This document shows, one piece after another, positions 6,437-9,718 of a stretch of DNA of 9,718 bases. Position 1 is the first letter of the stretch. Every line of letters starts with the position of its first letter. Both the position numbers and the translations under genes were made by a program. This stretch comes from Fimbriimonadales bacterium (GTDB lineage Bacteria > Armatimonadota > Fimbriimonadia > Fimbriimonadales > GBS-DC). Where the stretch lies: NCBI GenBank assembly GCA_025060055.1, contig JANXCK010000116.1:1-9718 (forward strand), written 5' to 3'. Below the pieces are notes generated by a model that searched no databases, was not told the DNA's origin, and saw only the letters and a program-made list of their open reading frames with translations.

Positions 6437-6544
6437 CAAGGGGCTTTTCGTCCTCTGGAGCCAGTAGACCTTCAAGGTCGCTCTATCCAAGGGGGCGTGG
6501 ACTCGGTTCGTGGAGCGCATTCAGCCGCTGACAACCGCGACGGT

Positions 6545-7348
6545 TTACATCCCCACCCCCGTGTATTGCCTCAGCCCCTTCCTCCACAATAGGTGCGCTG
6601 CACCAATTCCAACGACGACCCACAACGCCTGCAAGCTAATCTCCGTCCACATCGCCTCGCCTTGCAGCTTACCGATGGCGATTTCCACAGGCACAGCGGT
6701 TGTGTAGCGGAACGGGAAGACAATCGCAACGACTTGCAGCCAGCTCGGCATCAGCGCAATTGGGGCGACCCAGCCGCTGAGCAACAGCATCGGTGCGTAA
6801 TACAGCGAGAACACGCTCTGTGTTTCCTGTAGCCAGAACGCCAGCGCCGCCAACGCATACGCCGTGAAAAACGAGACCAGATGTCCCAGCAGCACGCTTA
6901 ACCAGAACGCACCGCCCAAGTCAATCGGGCTGAGCGTCGTGAAGCGACCGTAGTACCATAACGCCAGCACCGCAACAGGCGCAAACAGCACCATCCGCAA
7001 CGCTCGCCACGAAAGATTTTGCGCCACCAACCGCCACACCATCGGCACAGGACGCAACAACCACTGCGACAGATAGCCCTCCTTAATCTCCCACGCCACT
7101 TCCCACATGATATGGCTCACGATAAAGTTCGTGGTGAACGCGATCATTACATAGTAGGTCACCATCTCGCCGGGATTGTAGCCTGCAATCGCCTCGCGCC
7201 CACCATAGGCGGAAAGCCACACCAGCGGCATCACCAAGCAATGCACCACATCGGTCAGCATCCAGATGAACGCGCTGGCGCGATACGCGAGGCTATCGGC
7301 GATGTAGATTTTAAGCAGGGCAAGCACCTTAGAAGCCAACGAGCGCAC
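6545..7348 (-). CDS. ABC-2 type permease, DUF990 family (permease A)
   Basis: A 267-residue integral membrane protein with about six transmembrane segments (near 27-48, 63-83, 118-134, 145-172, 184-213 and 240-255). Family features are the cytosolic EIKEGYLSQWLLRPV (87-101), LSGWVAPIALMPSW (190-203), FPFRYTTAVPVEIAIGKL (211-228) and the C-terminal GLRQYTGVGM. It is paralogous in layout to permease B, and the two probably form the membrane half of one exporter. The start is GTG at 7348, 8 nt after a TATAAT hexamer, so this looks like a leaderless GTG start. Immediately upstream is the divergent isocitrate dehydrogenase gene, so the usual adjacent ATPase gene is absent. Substrate unknown. Confidence 0.87.
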   Translation of the reverse strand: MRSLASKVLALLKIYIADSLAYRASAFIWMLTDVVHCLVMPLVWLSAYGGREAIAGYNPGEMVTYYVMIAFTTNFIVSHIMWEVAWEIKEGYLSQWLLRPVPMVWRLVAQNLSWRALRMVLFAPVAVLALWYYGRFTTLSPIDLGGAFWLSVLLGHLVSFFTAYALAALAFWLQETQSVFSLYYAPMLLLSGWVAPIALMPSWLQVVAIVFPFRYTTAVPVEIAIGKLQGEAMWTEISLQALWVVVGIGAAHLLWRKGLRQYTGVGM

Positions 7349-7356
7349 CAGACACG

Positions 7357-7364
7357 ATTATACC
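7357..7364 (-). promoter_or_regulatory. Promoter-like box GGTATAAT before permease A
   Basis: A perfect TATAAT -10 ending 8 nt before the GTG start at 7348. It is the strongest box of the set. Its GG edge is only 7 nt from the divergent isocitrate dehydrogenase box, so the two promoters must overlap. Confidence 0.6.
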
Positions 7365-7371
7365 CGTACAA

Positions 7372-7379
7372 GGTATACT
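7372..7379 (+). promoter_or_regulatory. Promoter-like box GGTATACT before isocitrate dehydrogenase
   Basis: TATACT ends 24 nt before the ATG at 7404. A short leader follows with GGAGG at 7390-7394, 9 nt from the ATG. This is the one gene here with both a good -10 and a well-placed Shine-Dalgarno. Confidence 0.58.
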
Positions 7380-7403
7380 CCTGCCGATTGGAGGCGGACA
7401 ACG

Positions 7404-8867
7404 ATGGCATACATTACCGAATCGGGCAAGAAACTTATTACAGTGATTCCCGGCGACGGGATTGGACCTGAGTGTGTTGAGTCGGCTTTGAAACTACTTC
7501 AGGCTGTGAACGCCCCTATCGAGTGGGAAGTACGCGATGCAGGTGCAAGCGTGTTCAGAAGGGGTATTGAATCCGGCGTGCCTCAAGACACCATCGAATC
7601 GATTCGCAAGACCCGTGTGGTGCTGAAAGGCCCGCTTGAGACGCCTGTGGGCTACGGCGAAAAGAGCGCGAATGTGACCTTGCGCAAACTGTTTGAGACC
7701 TACGCGAATGTGCGCCCCGTGCGTGAGTTCCCGAATGTGCCCACCCCCTACAGCGGACGCGGCATCGACCTGGTGGTGGTGCGCGAGAATGTGGAGGATT
7801 TGTATGCGGGAATCGAACACATGCAGACGCCTGGTGTCGCGCAAACGCTGAAGATTATTTCGCGCAAGGGTTGCGAAAAGATTGTGCGTTTTGCCTTCGA
7901 GTTGGCGCGGGCGGAAGGACGCAGAAAAGTCCACTGCGCCACCAAAGCGAACATCATGAAGTTCGCAGAAGGCATGCTCAAGCGCACCTTCGAAGAAATC
8001 GCCCCCGAATACCCCGATATTGAGGCGAATCACATCATCGTCGACAACTGTGCGCACCAGTTGGTGAAGCGTCCTGAGCAGTTCGAGGTCATCGTGACCA
8101 CCAACATGAACGGTGACATCCTCAGCGATTTGACCTCCGCGCTGATTGGTGGCCTGGGGTTCGCTCCCTCTGCGAACATCGGCAACGAGGTCGCGATTTT
8201 CGAAGCAGTACACGGCTCCGCCCCCAAATACGCAGGGCAAAATGTGATTAACCCGACCGCTGTAATCTTGTCGATGGTGATGATGCTGCGTTATCTGGAG
8301 GAGTTCGAAGCGGCAGCGACCATCGAGAACGCCATCCTCTACACCCTTGAGGAAGGTCGGGTGCGCACGGGCGATGTGGTGGGCTACGACAAGGGCGCGA
8401 AGACCACCGAATACACCGACGCGATTATCGCCAATCTGGGCAAGAAGCCCCGCACGGTGCAGGTGCGCGACTATCGCCCGATTCAACTGCCGCAGGTGCC
8501 GCCCGACCCTGTGTTTGTGCGCCCGCAGACGCGCCGCGTGGTGGGCGTGGATGTGTTCGTGGAGACCGATCTGTACCCTGAGCCGCTGGGGCGCGCTTTG
8601 GAGCAGCTGGTCGCCGAGTCGCCGTTCAAGCTCAAGATGGTCTCCAGCCGCGGCACGAAGGTCTACCCGCCCACAGGCGCCATCACCGATGTCGTCGACC
8701 ATTACCGCTGCCGCTTCCTGCTGCGCGACGAGGCAGGTGAGGCAACCGACGCGCAGATTCTGGAGCTGATTCAGCGCATCGGCAGCCGCTTCCGCTGGAT
8801 GCACATCGAGAAGCTCCAAGAGTTCGACGGCAGCATGGGCTACACCAAGGCACAGGGCGAGGATTAG
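7404..8867 (+). CDS. icd: NADP-dependent isocitrate dehydrogenase, Thermus-type with C-terminal extension
   Basis: A 487-residue TCA-cycle enzyme converting isocitrate to 2-oxoglutarate and CO2. Seen: IPGDGIGPE (15-23), S88/N90/R94 (GEKSANVTLRK) for substrate, R104, R127 and Y134 (VVVRENVEDLYAG), K181, and metal-binding D214, D238 and D242 (NMNGDILSDLTS). The cofactor loop HGSAPKYAG has K275-Y276, which in this family favours NADP over NAD. After about residue 350 comes an extra domain of some 135 residues (GVDVFVET, YPPTGAITDVVDHYRCRF, FRWMHIEKLQEFDG, ending TKAQGED), shared with the Thermus thermophilus enzyme and related long forms but absent from E. coli Icd. Long blocks match the Thermus protein as I remember it. 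The start has GGAGG 9 nt upstream. It is monocistronic and ends with TAG. Confidence 0.96.
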   Translation: MAYITESGKKLITVIPGDGIGPECVESALKLLQAVNAPIEWEVRDAGASVFRRGIESGVPQDTIESIRKTRVVLKGPLETPVGYGEKSANVTLRKLFETYANVRPVREFPNVPTPYSGRGIDLVVVRENVEDLYAGIEHMQTPGVAQTLKIISRKGCEKIVRFAFELARAEGRRKVHCATKANIMKFAEGMLKRTFEEIAPEYPDIEANHIIVDNCAHQLVKRPEQFEVIVTTNMNGDILSDLTSALIGGLGFAPSANIGNEVAIFEAVHGSAPKYAGQNVINPTAVILSMVMMLRYLEEFEAAATIENAILYTLEEGRVRTGDVVGYDKGAKTTEYTDAIIANLGKKPRTVQVRDYRPIQLPQVPPDPVFVRPQTRRVVGVDVFVETDLYPEPLGRALEQLVAESPFKLKMVSSRGTKVYPPTGAITDVVDHYRCRFLLRDEAGEATDAQILELIQRIGSRFRWMHIEKLQEFDGSMGYTKAQGED

Positions 8868-8900
8868 GCGGGATTTGTCCGCTCTCTTGCAAGTACCTCG

Positions 8901-8919
8901 AGGGTTAGAACCCCCTTTT
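8901..8919 (+). terminator. Weak terminator-like hairpin after icd
   Basis: GGGTT-AG-AACCC (8902-8913) is followed by CC and TTTT. The stem is short and the loop only two bases, so this is a marginal candidate; no better one follows icd. Confidence 0.25.
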
Positions 8920-8921
8920 GA

Positions 8922-8960
8922 CCCTCATCCCAGCCCCTCTCCAACGCGATGGGATGGGGG
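8922..8960. repeat. Decayed relative of the composite palindrome
   Basis: CCCTCATCCCAGCCCCTCTCC followed by AACGCGATGGGATGGGGG keeps the left edge of the 6307-6399 element (CCCTCAcCCCCAGCCCCTCTCC there), but the hairpin arms no longer pair well. It lies between icd and the surface-protein gene. Confidence 0.55.
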
Positions 8961-9017
8961 TTATCGGGTAGGGGTGCATTGCCTCGCCTCGGACGCCAGC
9001 AGAAGTGGACGAATTTT

Positions 9018-9087
9018 GGGCGCGTTGGGAACGCGCCCCTACACATCGGATTGCAGGCATTCGTCAGGGCGCGTTTCGAACGCGCCC
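9018..9087. repeat. Twin hairpins with identical GGGCGCGTT / AACGCGCCC stems
   Basis: Two perfect 9-bp stems with identical arms but different 3-nt loops: GGG (9018-9038) and TCG (9067-9087), 28 nt apart. They sit between the convergent icd and surface-protein genes, the second only 9 nt past the latter's stop. Neither has a T-run, so they may be dispersed repeats or a T-less barrier to convergent transcription. Confidence 0.65.
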
Positions 9088-9096
9088 CCGCGCGAT

Positions 9097-9718
9097 TCAC
9101 CGTCTCCGTCGGCGCAGGACAAGCCCTGCCAGACCTACGCCCAGGGCTATCAGGCTCGCTGGCTCAGGCACAGGTACAAGGATCAAATCCTGCGCCTGCG
9201 TGGTGTACTGAATCAGGTAGTAGTACTCGGCGCGCTGTCCTGCGGACGCGTTCAACAGGTAGTTCGCGTAGTTCACTGCGCCTGGTGAGAATCCGCTGGT
9301 AATCCGAAAGTCGCCCGCGTACAGGTTGGCGGGTCTGCCCGGGTACACATCCTTCTCCAGTTCTCAGATAGCCAGCTGCAAACCTGCCGCTTCGTCTGTC
9401 GTGTTCGGATTCGCCGCCAGCTGCATCACATAGCCAACCCGTCCGAAGCAACGATGCAGGTTGTAGAATATCGTCTGATTGAACGGCTGCGGATTGCCGA
9501 TCTCGACGCACACAGCTTGAGTGAAATACGAGGCGAAAATAGGAGCGTTCAAGCCAAACACGCCCGCGTTATGCTGCCCCCAAGTCGCGACAGTGCCCGT
9601 TCTGAACCCCAGCGGATAGCCCGTCACAATCACAGGGCGGTTCTGTGGCGGAATAAACGCCTGATTGTCGGCGCGAAAGATATTTGTGAACTGCGCGTAG
9701 CCCGCGCCTATTGACAGC
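9097..9718 (-). pseudogene. PEP-CTERM thioester-domain-like surface protein with in-frame TGA; 5' end outside window
   Basis: One reading frame is open from the window edge to 9097 except for TGA at 9364-9366. The upstream part (about 117 residues visible) contains YFTQAVCVEIGNP, with Cys at 9508-9510, and AAGLQLAI just before the TGA. The downstream part resumes ELEKDVYPGRP and ends VPVPEPASL, a hydrophobic segment and RRRRR: a classic PEP-CTERM sorting tail for exosortase/archaeosortase-type processing. A Cys-V-E motif followed by hydrophobic-Q-x-x-hydrophobic-Trp is the signature of Cys-Gln thioester adhesin domains; here LQLAI is followed by TGA where Trp (TGG) is expected. Hence I read it as a surface protein with a one-base nonsense change, either a recent pseudogene, a sequencing error or readthrough. 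A GTG at 9348 could restart the C-terminal part, but that piece would lack a signal peptide. Domain assignment rests on motifs from memory. Confidence 0.72.

Noticed and set aside
6440..6500. tRNA-like pieces on the minus strand (GGATAGAGC and GACCTTGAAGGTC)
   Set aside because: They recall a D-arm and a small stem, but no acceptor stem, T-arm with GTTCRA or proper cloverleaf spacing can be built.
6302..6520. Small minus-strand frame through the palindromes (PSPTRWERG, LSRVAGEGLGVRA)
   Set aside because: This peptide pattern is the familiar artefact of translating CCCTCTCCC-type intergenic palindromes, not a gene.
7494..8819. Long 441-codon open frame antisense to icd
   Set aside because: It is His-, Ala- and Arg-rich low-plausibility sequence mirroring a strongly conserved enzyme in GC-rich DNA; no domain is recognisable.
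9364..9366. A genome-wide alternative code with TGA read as Trp
   Set aside because: TGA ends four other genes here at the expected protein ends, including trpA at normal length, so it is an ordinary stop in this genome.

Overview
The window looks like chromosomal DNA from a moderately GC-rich, probably thermophilic or Thermus-related bacterium. Armatimonadota (a Fimbriimonadales-like lineage) is my best guess, held at moderate confidence. The reasons are a PEP-CTERM surface protein ending in VPEPAS, a hydrophobic segment and RRRRR; very Thermus-like isocitrate dehydrogenase and aspartate aminotransferase; promoter boxes lying almost on top of start codons; and GC-rich intergenic palindromes. 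I see no phage, insertion sequence, CRISPR array, tRNA or rRNA.

Layout. Positions 1-2998 (minus strand) hold a compact four-gene run, read right to left: an HD-GYP response regulator, a YqgF/RuvX-like RNase H-fold protein, an exported Xaa-Pro aminopeptidase and a CutA protein cut by the window edge. The first two genes overlap by 37 nt, the next two are 19 nt apart, and the last two share an ATGA. Diverging from this run, aspartate aminotransferase (3145-4356) and tryptophan synthase alpha (4538-5341) lie on the plus strand, each with its own promoter-like box. Positions 5343-7348 (minus) hold two ABC-2 type permeases of the DUF990 family without an ATPase. They are separated by 404 nt packed with palindromes and a 28-nt repeat family. 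Isocitrate dehydrogenase (7404-8867, plus) diverges from the first permease across 55 nt. After a hairpin-rich 229-nt gap, a minus-strand PEP-CTERM thioester-type surface protein (9097-9718, 5' end outside the window) is interrupted by a TGA at a conserved Trp position.

How the genes fit together. Isocitrate dehydrogenase (2-oxoglutarate), aspartate aminotransferase (glutamate/oxaloacetate exchange) and TrpA are central and amino-acid metabolism. The minus-strand run combines c-di-GMP signalling, RNA or DNA nuclease-like housekeeping, peptide turnover and metal tolerance, with no obvious single pathway. The permease pair probably works with an ATPase encoded elsewhere.

The most useful signals beyond the genes are: (1) an 8-nt box of the form GGTAYAMT, or a close variant, upstream of all seven likely transcription starts, often 7-9 nt from the start codon, implying leaderless transcripts; (2) the stop codon at the Trp of the thioester motif in the surface protein; and (3) the repeat mosaic at 6141-6544. 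I found nothing that amounts to a convincing new multi-gene system.
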